In this document: positions 33,707-40,982 of the stretch, in pieces
Position numbering within the stretch: the stretch's first letter is position 1
How the letters are laid out: every line of letters starts with the position of its first letter
Assembly: GCA_031552995.1 (NCBI GenBank)
Contig: JAVBMB010000063.1
Coordinates: 1 to 51,286, forward strand
Direction of reading: 5' to 3'
DNA from: JAVBMB01 sp031552995
GTDB taxonomy: Bacteria > Bacillota > Clostridia > Oscillospirales > Butyricicoccaceae
DNA: 51,286 nucleotides
Made by a program: the position numbers and the translations under genes
Notes under the pieces: generated by a model
Databases searched by the model: none
Seen by the model: only the letters and a program-made list of their open reading frames with translations
What the model was told of the DNA's origin: nothing

Positions 33707-34731
33707 GCGACATTTTGGAAGTACGCAACCTGTATCAGAGCTTCGATCTCACCTCCGGCCTGCTCGACAAGCTGCATCTTGAAAACGGCCGCATTTCATT
33801 TGCCGCAAAATCTGTTCGCGCCGTCAGTGATGTCAGCTTCAATGTCGGTCAGGGCGAGGTATTCAGCCTCGTCGGCGAGAGCGGCTGCGGCAAGTCGACA
33901 ACCGCGCGCACCGTCATCCGCCTGCTCAAGCCGAAGGGCGGCAGCATTGTCTACCGCGGCAACGACATCACTCATCTCAAGCCAAGGGACATGCTCCCCT
34001 ACCGGCGCGAGATACAGATGATATTTCAGGACCCTTACGCCTCGCTGAACCCGCGCCAAAAGGTAAAAGATATCCTTGGCGAGGCCATGATGTTTCACAA
34101 AATCGTATCCACCGGCGCGCAGGCGCTTGAAAAAAGCATCTACCTGCTTGAAAAAGTCGGCCTTAGCGCCGAGCAGGCCGGAAGATACCCTCATCAGTTT
34201 TCCGGCGGACAGAGACAGCGTATAGGCATCGCCCGCGCGCTGTGCATCGACCCCAAGCTGATAATCGCGGATGAGCCGGTTTCGGCGCTCGATGTGTCCA
34301 TTCAGGCGCAGATTCTTAATATACTGATGGATTTAAAAGACGAGTTCGGGCTGTCATATCTGTTTATTGCCCACAACCTCAGCGTCGTCGAGCATATAAG
34401 CGACAGCCTCGGTGTCATGTATCTCGGCACTATTGTAGAAAAAGGCACGCGCGACAGCGTATTTACCAACCCGCTGCACCCGTACACAAAGCTTCTGTTC
34501 TCGGCCGTCCCGGATGTGCGCCGCAGCAGCCTGCCGGACATCAGCGGCATGAAGGGCGAGATACCAAGCCCGGTCAACATGCCGTCCGGCTGTCCGTTCC
34601 ACGACCGCTGTGTCAGCGCTATGCCGATTTGCTCCCTGTTCGTTCCGGACGAACACGAACCCGAGCCGGGACACAAGGTCCGCTGCCATCTCTTTTCAAC
34701 CGGAAGCTTCACACAGGAGGGCATCTCATGA
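33703..34731 (+). CDS. oligopeptide ABC transporter ATP-binding protein (DppF-type)
   Basis: A 342-residue ATPase, second half of the transporter's motor. Walker A is GESGCGKST, the Q-loop MIFQDPYASLNPR, signature FSGGQRQR, Walker B LIIADEPVSALDV, and the tail has CPFHDRCVSAMPIC. The start at 33703 is fixed by the 4-base overlap with the previous gene; a longer frame upstream is not needed. It overlaps the downstream hydrolase by 4 bases too. Confidence 0.95.
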   Translation: MSDILEVRNLYQSFDLTSGLLDKLHLENGRISFAAKSVRAVSDVSFNVGQGEVFSLVGESGCGKSTTARTVIRLLKPKGGSIVYRGNDITHLKPRDMLPYRREIQMIFQDPYASLNPRQKVKDILGEAMMFHKIVSTGAQALEKSIYLLEKVGLSAEQAGRYPHQFSGGQRQRIGIARALCIDPKLIIADEPVSALDVSIQAQILNILMDLKDEFGLSYLFIAHNLSVVEHISDSLGVMYLGTIVEKGTRDSVFTNPLHPYTKLLFSAVPDVRRSSLPDISGMKGEIPSPVNMPSGCPFHDRCVSAMPICSLFVPDEHEPEPGHKVRCHLFSTGSFTQEGIS

Positions 34732-36146
34732 GTAGCGACATCTTCAAAAAACTCGACGACGTTCTGGCGGCATACGCACACGCCCAGCGGTTACCCGGCC
34801 TCGCCGTCGGCGTCATCCACGACGGGCAGCCGGCGCTTGTGCGCTCATACGGCGTGTCCGATATAAAAACAGCGGCTCCTGTTACCCCGTCGACGCTGTT
34901 TCACATGGCCTCGGTCTCAAAGACATTTGTTGCCACGGCCGTCATGCATCTGTGCGAGCAAGGCAGGCTCGATATCGAGCGTCCGCTCGTCCACTACCTG
35001 CCCAACCTGCGCATCGCCGGCGACAATGCCGATATCCGCGTGCGCCACATGCTAGGCCACACTTCCGGCGTCACATATACAGACGACTCTCATTGGGGCG
35101 AGGGCCCATACGGCGACGACGCGCTCGAGGGTTATGTCAGCAGCCTTGACTCTCTCGAGATGGTTTGGCCGGCCGGCGACAGGTTTTACTACAACAACAC
35201 GCTGTACGAGGTTCTCGGCCACCTCATCGCGCTCGCCTCCGGGCAGACGTTCGAAAGTTATATCGAGCAAAATATCCTTCGCCCGCTCGGCATGGAGGCG
35301 AGCACATTCCTTATGCCGCGGCGCGGCGCAGCCGACATGGCCGAACCTCACTCTCTTGCGCTTGACGCGACCGCTGCCGTCGCCGGCAGCGGCGTCTATC
35401 CGTACAACCGCATGCACGCGCCAAGTTCAACTCTGCACTCCGGCATTGAAGAAATGCTGCGCTACGGTATGGCATACCTCGGTCGGGGCTGTTCGGGCGG
35501 CGCCCGAATTTTAAGCGAAGAGAGCTGGAACCGGCTTTTCGAGCCGCGTATCGGCTTGACGCACAGAGGCCGCCCCACCCAAATGGGCCTGACATGGTTC
35601 ATCAACAGCCATCTTGACCGCACTGTATACTCGCACAGCGGCAGCGACGAGGGCTTCAACACAAAGATATCTCTCGTGCCGCACAGCAATTCATTCGCCG
35701 TCGTGCTGTGCAATTGTGATTATGCCAACACCGACGCGCTCGAACGCGCAATTCTCGACGCCGTAATGGGCATCGAACCCGGGCAGATTCAGATATTCCC
35801 ATACGTCGATACGCTGCGTGCCCTAGCCCAAGGCGGAATAAGCGCCCTTGAGGATGCGCTGCGCGGCTATGAAAACAACCCGGCGTTCGCCCCGATGCGT
35901 GAGGCGGACCTGCTGCGCGTTGGCGGCGCCGCCGAACGCGCCGGCAAGCAAAGCGACGCCGCCTCGCTTTACAGTCTTGCGCTGAAACGCTTTCCCGCAT
36001 CGGCGTCACTGCATGGCGCGCTTGCAGCCTGCCTTGACGCGCTAAGCCGGCGCGAACAGGCGCTTGAGCATTGGCGCGCGGCGCTGAAAGCCGACCCTGG
36101 GTATTATGACGCAAAGCGCGCGCTGGGGTTGACGGTGAGGCCGTGA
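34728..36146 (+). CDS. beta-lactamase-family serine hydrolase with helical-repeat tail
   Basis: A 472-residue protein. Residues 1-350 are a class C beta-lactamase-like domain with nucleophile SVSK (about residues 63-66), YNN (about 150) and HSG (about 303). The last 110 residues form Ala-rich helical pairs (ALRGYENNPAF; AASLYSLALKRFPASASLHGALAACLDALSRREQALEHWRAAL split over two repeats) that read as two to three TPR-like units. There is no signal peptide. Being translationally coupled to the peptide ATPase (ATGA), it probably hydrolyses an imported peptide or D-amino acid derivative in the cytoplasm. Confidence 0.85.
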   Translation: MSSDIFKKLDDVLAAYAHAQRLPGLAVGVIHDGQPALVRSYGVSDIKTAAPVTPSTLFHMASVSKTFVATAVMHLCEQGRLDIERPLVHYLPNLRIAGDNADIRVRHMLGHTSGVTYTDDSHWGEGPYGDDALEGYVSSLDSLEMVWPAGDRFYYNNTLYEVLGHLIALASGQTFESYIEQNILRPLGMEASTFLMPRRGAADMAEPHSLALDATAAVAGSGVYPYNRMHAPSSTLHSGIEEMLRYGMAYLGRGCSGGARILSEESWNRLFEPRIGLTHRGRPTQMGLTWFINSHLDRTVYSHSGSDEGFNTKISLVPHSNSFAVVLCNCDYANTDALERAILDAVMGIEPGQIQIFPYVDTLRALAQGGISALEDALRGYENNPAFAPMREADLLRVGGAAERAGKQSDAASLYSLALKRFPASASLHGALAACLDALSRREQALEHWRAALKADPGYYDAKRALGLTVRP

Positions 36147-36286
36147 TACACCGTGCATAAAGCACGGTACTGCATCATCAAAACAGTTTTTAACACAACA
36201 GTTGCAAAATAGCGGATTTTGGCGGATAATGGTATTAACGCTCGTAATAAAACACGCAAAACTGCGCGTCGAAATTGGGAGGATAT

Positions 36287-36949
36287 ATGGACAACGCCGG
36301 CCTGATGAGTATATTTGAACAGCTCACAAAGTTTATTTCGCTCGTATGCGGAAACGAATACGAAATTGTTCTTCACAATATAGAGGATCCCGAGTCGTCG
36401 ATAATCGCAATCGAGAACGGCATAGTAAGCGGCCGCAGTGTCGGCGGCCCGATGAGCGACTTGGCGCTTAAGATGCTGAGCGGCCGCTACTACGAAAACA
36501 ATGATTTTGTCGTCAACCGCGGCACAACGCGAGACGGCAAGGTTCTCGCCTCGTCAACCTTTTTTGTCAAAAATGACAAATCCGAGCTTATAGGCATGCT
36601 TTGTATCAACCACGATCTCACCGGCATGATAGGCTTCCGCAACGCGCTGGCCGAGAACCTGAGCAGCTTCGGCATCGAGGATGTCAGCCTCCACGATTCC
36701 GCTCCGCAGGAGTCTCTTGCAAAAAATGTCGAGGACCTCATGAGCAGCATCTACACTAAGACAATCGGCGGTGTCAGCATACCGCCCGACCGCATGAGCT
36801 ACGATGAGAAGATGGAGTTTGTCGGCGCGCTCGAAAAGCAGGGTTATTTTCTTCTAAAAGGCGCCGTACCGGAAATTGCCCGTCTGCTCAAGGTGTCGGA
36901 GGCGACGGTCTACCGCTATCTTAACAAAAACGGCAAGCACAACAGCTGA
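36287..36949 (+). CDS. YheO-type transcriptional regulator
   Basis: A 220-residue regulator. Residues 1-115 form a PAS-like YheO domain (YEIVLHNIEDPESSIIAIENG; IGMLCINHDLTG), and residues 160-215 an HTH of the HTH_22 type ending in VSEATVYRYLNKNG. ATG 36287 follows GGGAGG. It lies 140 bases after the peptide-transporter operon with a gap, so it may have its own promoter, and it is a good candidate to control that operon. The ligand is unknown. Confidence 0.9.
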   Translation: MDNAGLMSIFEQLTKFISLVCGNEYEIVLHNIEDPESSIIAIENGIVSGRSVGGPMSDLALKMLSGRYYENNDFVVNRGTTRDGKVLASSTFFVKNDKSELIGMLCINHDLTGMIGFRNALAENLSSFGIEDVSLHDSAPQESLAKNVEDLMSSIYTKTIGGVSIPPDRMSYDEKMEFVGALEKQGYFLLKGAVPEIARLLKVSEATVYRYLNKNGKHNS

Positions 36950-36973
36950 AAGCGCATCATCTGAAACATACCA

Positions 36974-37007
36974 AAAAGCCCTGCGGCACCACTGCCGCAG
37001 GGCTTTT
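36974..37007 (+). terminator. terminator after the YheO-type gene
   Basis: A 15-bp perfect stem (AAAAGCCCTGCGGCA and its complement) with a CCAC loop and terminal TTTT. It separates the regulator from the PadR operon. Confidence 0.88.
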
Positions 37008-37066
37008 GCAATGAATAAATAAACGCGCTTCGGGGATACTTAAAAATATTTATAAATTATTTTAAA

Positions 37067-37102
37067 ATATACCTTGACAGATGAGGTATATCGTGTTATC
37101 CT
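37067..37102 (+). promoter_or_regulatory. PadR-operon promoter with overlapping operator
   Basis: TTGACA (37074-37079) and TATCCT (37097-37102) with a 17-base spacer. The perfect inverted repeat ATATACC-N11-GGTATAT (37067-37091) exactly brackets the -35 box, so a bound dimer would block RNA polymerase. The encoded PadR regulator is the obvious ligand (autorepression). An AT-rich run upstream may act as an UP element. Confidence 0.75.
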
Positions 37103-37129
37103 TAGACTCAGAAAAGGAGGTGCCGTGTA

Positions 37130-37456
37130 ATGTCACTGACATCCGACATAATCCGGGGGCATACCGAGACTATAATACTCTCGCAGCTCACGGATGGAGA
37201 CAGCTATGGTTACCAGATAAATAAAGCGATAAAAGACAAGACCGAGGGCGACTACGAAGTCAAAGAGGCAACACTCTATACCGCTTTCCGCCGGTTGGAG
37301 AGTGCCGATCTCATCCACTCTTACTGGGGTGATGAAGCCTCCGGCGCGAGACGCAGATACTATTCCATCACAGAAGAAGGCCGCGAGTTCCTCGAAAACA
37401 ACATCAAAGAATGGCAGCACGTCAAAACACTGATTGACTGCCTGATATCGAAATAA
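37130..37456 (+). CDS. PadR-family transcriptional regulator
   Basis: A 108-residue winged-helix repressor. The N-terminal HTH runs TETIILSQLTDGDSYGYQI, followed by LYTAFRRLESADLIHSYW and the wing ARRRYYSITEEGREFL, all typical of PadR. AAAAGGAGG precedes the ATG. It heads a unit with DUF1700/DUF4097, a small protein and PspC, a common pairing in Firmicutes where PadR represses genes for envelope proteins. Confidence 0.93.
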   Translation: MSLTSDIIRGHTETIILSQLTDGDSYGYQINKAIKDKTEGDYEVKEATLYTAFRRLESADLIHSYWGDEASGARRRYYSITEEGREFLENNIKEWQHVKTLIDCLISK

Positions 37457-37470
37457 TGGGGGTGTGCCAA

Positions 37471-38865
37471 ATGGAAAACAAGATTAAGAACTATCTATAC
37501 AATGCCTTCTCCCGCGCCGCTGACGGCGATGCCAAGGAAGAGATTCTCACCGAACTGCACTCAAACCTCTGCGAAAAATATAACGACCTCATCGCCCACG
37601 GCACCGACCCGGAAGCGGCGTACAAGCAGACGATTGACGGCATAGGCGATGTCGAGGAAATCATCTCTTTCATCAACTCGAACGCCGACACCGGCACACG
37701 CACGACAATCGACTTCACCGCTTCGTTCGAGGGGTTCGAGCAGCGCATGCGCGATTTGGCAAAGGACCTTGAAGGCCCGCTGCGCGAAGTGGCTAACGAC
37801 ATTAAAAACGCCGCAAAGGGCGCGCGTGACGTCGCGAAAAGCGCCAAGGAGCCCATAAAGGATATCGGCAAGCAGGTCGCAAACGACATAAAAGAGGCGG
37901 TCGCCGGCGTCGAATACAGCCAGCCGAGCCGCGGCACCTATCGCTATGACTACGAAGTCCCCGCCACCGATATCGAAAGCATCGATGTCAACTCGGCCTC
38001 CGGTTCGATTACGGTCGGCATCTCCTCATGCACAGGCTCGATAACCTTCGGCGTATCGCAAAACGACAACATTTATGTCGTCGAGCTGTCGCGCCAGATT
38101 CTGAACGATGACAAGCGCGCTATGATTAATGTCCGCAACGGCACACTGTATGTCTCCCACGGCAAGACTCAAGTCGGCCTTTTCTTCTTCGGCGTCGGTA
38201 TCTACCAGTCCGATTTCGAGATATATCTTCCGAAAAAGCTGTACAACAGCATCCGCGCAAGGACCTCCAGCGGCGACATCGACCTCGACGTCGGCATGAG
38301 CTGCCACAGCCTTGAGATTCGTTCGTCCAGCGGCGACATACGCGGCAAAGAGATAACCTGCGCCGACGCTAAAATCGGCTCGGCCAGCGGCGACATTTCG
38401 ATTCAAAACTCGACGTTCGAAACGGCGGAAATCAGCTCGGTCGGCGGCGACGTCAAGTTCTCCGGCAACACAAACGACAGCAAAATCAGCTCGACAAGCG
38501 GCGATGTCGATGTCGACTGCGATGCAAACAGCATCACGCTCAGGTCTGTCAGCGGCGAGATTGTATACGACGGCGAAGCCGAATCTCTCTCCGCCAAATC
38601 CACAAGCGGCGACCTCGAAATGCGCCTGTCCTCCGTCCCGCAGGAGCTGACTCTTGAATCGGTCTCCGGCGATGTCAAGGCCTATCTGCCTGATAACGAC
38701 GGCTTCACGCTGAAGTACAAGCGCATATCGGGCAGCATCAAGAGCGACTTCAACCTGATGACCTCGATAAACAGCAAAGACGGCAGCGGCGTATACCGCA
38801 ACGGCGACCTGCGCAGCTACACTATAAGCACAGTAAGCGGAGATATCCGCCTTATGAAGAAATAG
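37471..38865 (+). CDS. DUF1700 + amphipathic helix + DUF4097 beta-helix protein
   Basis: A 464-residue protein in three parts. Residues 1-70 are a helical DUF1700-like segment (MENKIKNYLYNAF; IGDVEEIISFI). Residues 85-150 form a long charged amphipathic helix (LRDVAN/KDIGKQV type). Residues 165-464 are a DUF4097 right-handed beta-helix with about ten S-x-SGD-like turns. Unlike most DUF4097 proteins, I see no membrane segment, so membrane contact would be through the amphipathic helix. ATG 37471 follows GGGGGTG. It lies 14 bases after padR. Function unknown; the family is linked to envelope stress. Confidence 0.85.
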   Translation: MENKIKNYLYNAFSRAADGDAKEEILTELHSNLCEKYNDLIAHGTDPEAAYKQTIDGIGDVEEIISFINSNADTGTRTTIDFTASFEGFEQRMRDLAKDLEGPLREVANDIKNAAKGARDVAKSAKEPIKDIGKQVANDIKEAVAGVEYSQPSRGTYRYDYEVPATDIESIDVNSASGSITVGISSCTGSITFGVSQNDNIYVVELSRQILNDDKRAMINVRNGTLYVSHGKTQVGLFFFGVGIYQSDFEIYLPKKLYNSIRARTSSGDIDLDVGMSCHSLEIRSSSGDIRGKEITCADAKIGSASGDISIQNSTFETAEISSVGGDVKFSGNTNDSKISSTSGDVDVDCDANSITLRSVSGEIVYDGEAESLSAKSTSGDLEMRLSSVPQELTLESVSGDVKAYLPDNDGFTLKYKRISGSIKSDFNLMTSINSKDGSGVYRNGDLRSYTISTVSGDIRLMKK

Positions 38866-38946
38866 CCCATCCCCCGCGGGGACCGCGGCAGGGCAATACA
38901 TGCCGCGGCCCCCGCTAATAACAACACAAAAAGGAGTATACATCTT

Positions 38947-39117
38947 ATGAAAACTGATTTTGTAAGACTGTCGCGTGAAAATATCGCGTATTATATAAAC
39001 ACATTGGGCATAAAATATGCAAGAGAGCTTCCTCTTAAAAATGCGCGCGGGCAGGCAATGAACCTTATGACCGCGTACTACGACAGACATCTTGAAACTC
39101 AGCTTGGAGGATATTGA
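38947..39117 (+). CDS. 56-residue protein in the PadR/PspC operon
   Basis: A short reading frame with AAAAGGAG 10 bases before its ATG and a stop one base before the PspC start, whose ribosome site lies inside this gene. The product is basic and helical (NIAYYINTLGIKYARELPL; AMNLMTAYYDRHLE), with no membrane segment or known motif. Codon use fits its neighbours. Tight spacing and a good start make it a likely real gene. Confidence 0.68.
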   Translation: MKTDFVRLSRENIAYYINTLGIKYARELPLKNARGQAMNLMTAYYDRHLETQLGGY

Positions 39118-39118
39118 C

Positions 39119-39307
39119 ATGAAGAGGCTTTATAAAAATGACTACGACAAGAGGATCAGCGGCGTCTGCTCCGGCATTGCGGAATACTTTGGTATAGACC
39201 CTACGCTTGTCCGGATACTTTGGGCAATCCTCGCGCTGTTCTGGGGCACCGGCGCTATCGCTTACATCATATGCGCGCTTATCCTGCCGAATAAGAGCCA
39301 GCTCTGA
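39119..39307 (+). CDS. PspC-domain membrane protein
   Basis: A 62-residue PspC-domain protein: KRLYKNDYDKRISGVCSGIAEYFGIDP, in shorter pieces, followed by one hydrophobic stretch (about residues 32-56). PspC proteins sense or support membrane integrity. ATG 39119 follows GGAGG of the previous gene's end. It is the last gene of the PadR operon; a GC-rich hairpin follows but its T-run is on the other strand. Confidence 0.93.
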   Translation: MKRLYKNDYDKRISGVCSGIAEYFGIDPTLVRILWAILALFWGTGAIAYIICALILPNKSQL

Positions 39308-39332
39308 TCGGCCGTCATACATTAAATAAAAA

Positions 39333-39351
39333 GCCCGCCTCAACGGCGGGC
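39333..39351 (-). terminator. minus-strand terminator
   Basis: GCCCGCC/GGCGGGC around TCAAC; the T-run (from AAAAA at 39328-39332) lies on the minus strand. It would end a minus-strand transcript coming from about 39600 and may also act as a weak plus-strand stop for pspC. Confidence 0.6.
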
Positions 39352-39369
39352 AGACAGAGCAGCTTTATG

Positions 39370-39399
39370 GAAACGGCGCAGCTTAGGCTATGCCGTTTC
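39370..39399. repeat. extended inverted repeat
   Basis: GAAACGGC and GCCGTTTC enclose a second AGC/GCT pair, forming an interrupted stem, with TCTCTGTTTT after it on the plus strand. It may be the plus-strand terminator of pspC or part of a minus-strand RNA. Confidence 0.45.
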
Positions 39400-39481
39400 T
39401 CTGTTTTCGCGTACCTTCAGGCAAAAATATGGAGGGACACCCCGCCAGACCGCCTGATGCTGCCGCGCCGTACAGGCACGC

Positions 39482-39589
39482 TTATCTCTCGCTGACATAC
39501 GGTATTTCGTCACCGAATATCAACTCATCTATATCCGGCCTCTCCCTCTCGTCGGCCTCCCTGCTTTCGTGGTTACAAATATCATCCAT
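39482..39589 (-). CDS. tentative 35-residue acidic ORF
   Basis: A short minus-strand frame with AAGAGGAT 7 bases before its ATG and a minus-strand terminator about 130 bases downstream. The product is very acidic (for example EADERERPDIDELIFGDE). The same frame stays open upstream of the ATG for about 15 codons, and another minus-strand frame ends just upstream, so this may be the tail of a disrupted gene. The rest of 39308-39769 holds hairpins and the next gene's promoter. Confidence 0.35.
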   Translation of the reverse strand: MDDICNHESREADERERPDIDELIFGDEIPYVSER

Positions 39590-39708
39590 TTTGTGTATCC
39601 TCTTCGCAATGTAATCGCTGATATGCCCTTTGCCTTTACTGCGCCGGCACTATCCCTTCATAATATGTTTCAAAACTCGGCGGTGACTCGGGGGTATCAC
39701 TAAATATA

Positions 39709-39737
39709 TTGCTAAACCGGCTTAAAGATGCTATCAT
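39709..39737 (+). promoter_or_regulatory. promoter of 39770 gene
   Basis: TTGCTA (39709-39714) and TATCAT (39732-39737) with a 17-base spacer, about 27 bases before the likely ribosome site. Confidence 0.6.
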
Positions 39738-39769
39738 ATTATCATTATTACACTGTTGGAGGACTAAAC

Positions 39770-40282
39770 ATGAAACAGAGACTGTCTCTCGCCGACATTG
39801 AGGACCTGACACATTCGCAACAGACAAATCTGCGCAGGGTTTGGATACCCGAACGCTATGATATAGCCGTTTCGAAGATGATTACCAATGCCGAGACCGG
39901 CGAGTTCAAATGGATAGAGTACGCCGTCGGCAAAATCGATATCATGCCGGGTGACCTTATTCTCAACGATCTGCGCATTACTGACGGATACTCGAAGATA
40001 TCCCAGTCGGAGACCGTAGACGCAGAGGACTTTATGATTGAGGAGCCGGCCTCATTCCGCAAGTCGGAGTCTTTGCCCCTGCTCACCATCGGGCAGATGA
40101 TTTCGATGCTGCACATGATTGACAAGCGCAACTATCATTTCTATCTGCTTACAGGCAACGACAAATACGCCAGCGAAATCGGCGACTTTAATTCCGAGCT
40201 GAAAAGCTCAATCCTCAGCAAAAGCAGCATAAATGACGACATCGTCGATGTGCTGTGGACTCTGCTAAAAACAATCCTCTAA
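39770..40282 (+). CDS. conserved-looking protein of unknown function
   Basis: A 170-residue soluble protein. It starts MKQRLSLADIEDLTHSQQTNLRRVWIP, split here only by the family-unknown status, and continues with ERYDIAVSKMITNAETGEFKWIEYAVG and a second half with LPLLTIGQMISMLHMIDKRN. The N-terminal pattern (LT..Q...LR..W.P...D) reminds me of small proteins in phage and plasmid contexts that pair a helical head with a beta sheet, but I assign nothing. ATG 39770 follows TTGGAGGA. It is monocistronic with its own promoter and terminator. Confidence 0.72.
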   Translation: MKQRLSLADIEDLTHSQQTNLRRVWIPERYDIAVSKMITNAETGEFKWIEYAVGKIDIMPGDLILNDLRITDGYSKISQSETVDAEDFMIEEPASFRKSESLPLLTIGQMISMLHMIDKRNYHFYLLTGNDKYASEIGDFNSELKSSILSKSSINDDIVDVLWTLLKTIL

Positions 40283-40395
40283 TCCCCCCGGCGTACATTG
40301 CGCTATCTGCACGCCGATTATGGCGGGTGTTTGCAGGGCCGCAATCCGCAGAATCGCATTTACATTCATATTCCGGCAGGTTTTTAAAACTAAGT

Positions 40396-40426
40396 AGCGG
40401 GTATCCGGTTTTGCCGGGTATCCGCT
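40396..40426 (+). terminator. terminator between 39770 gene and GntR operon
   Basis: Arms 40396-40408 and 40414-40426 pair along 13 positions with two G-T wobbles around a T-rich loop, then TTATT follows. The remaining 40283-40610 gap contains only GC-rich non-coding sequence and the GntR operator. Confidence 0.75.
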
Positions 40427-40573
40427 TTATTCCGTTTCAAACAGAACCGGCCGTTTACTTTCAGGCCGCAGGCAAAGCTTCGCCGCGCCTTAGGGCCAGC
40501 GCGGCCGTCTTGCCGGCCGCAGCGGGCTTTTCTCACAGTGGCTCTTGCATTTCCACAGAATTTGTGTTACAAC

Positions 40574-40594
40574 TGTATTAGTTCACTTAATACA
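40574..40594 (+). promoter_or_regulatory. GntR/YtrA-type operator overlapping the promoter
   Basis: A perfect inverted repeat TGTATTA-N7-TAATACA lies 17 bases before the GntR start codon and covers a -10-like TACAAT (40591-40596). YtrA-subfamily GntR repressors bind such GTATTA/TAATAC-like palindromes in front of their own operons, so autoregulation of the regulator-ABC unit is the natural reading. Confidence 0.75.
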
Positions 40595-40610
40595 ATTTTG
40601 AGGTGATCCG

Positions 40611-40982
40611 ATGTTCAGCGTAAATTATCGCGATTCACGTCCGCTGTACGAGCAACTTTGCGACGACATGCGGCGTCAAATCATCGCCGGTGCATTCGGG
40701 GAAGGCCGGCGTCTGCCCAGCGTGCGCGAACTGGCCTCTCAGCTTGCAATCAACCCCAACACAATTCAGCGAGCCTACCGGGAGCTTGAGAGTGAGGGCT
40801 ATATCCACTCGCTTCCCGGCAAGGGCAGCTTCGCCGCCGAGGCCGCCGAAGCCTCGCGCATCAGCGCCTGGCGGCTGCTGCTTGCCTTTGATGCCACAGT
40901 CAAAGAGCTGCTCGCGCTCGGCACAGCGCCGGCACAGTTAATATCCAGGATAGAGGATGGTGACACACATGGTAAGCGTTAA
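40611..40982 (+). CDS. GntR-family regulator, YtrA subfamily
   Basis: A 123-residue regulator with an N-terminal winged HTH (RPLYEQLCDDMRRQIIAG; LPSVRELASQLAINPNTIQRAY; GKGSF) and only a short helical C-terminal part, the YtrA layout used to control ABC transporters. GAGGTGAT precedes the ATG. The following ATPase gene starts 14 bases before its stop. Confidence 0.94.
   Translation: MFSVNYRDSRPLYEQLCDDMRRQIIAGAFGEGRRLPSVRELASQLAINPNTIQRAYRELESEGYIHSLPGKGSFAAEAAEASRISAWRLLLAFDATVKELLALGTAPAQLISRIEDGDTHGKR

Noticed and set aside
38260..38860. Possible tandem DNA repeat or CRISPR-like array
   Set aside because: The repeats are protein-level SGD turns of unequal spacing and different codons, not DNA repeats with spacers.
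38026..39120. 364-codon minus-strand ORF
   Set aside because: It is antisense to the DUF4097 repeats; the repetitive Ser-Gly-Asp codons keep the opposite frame open.
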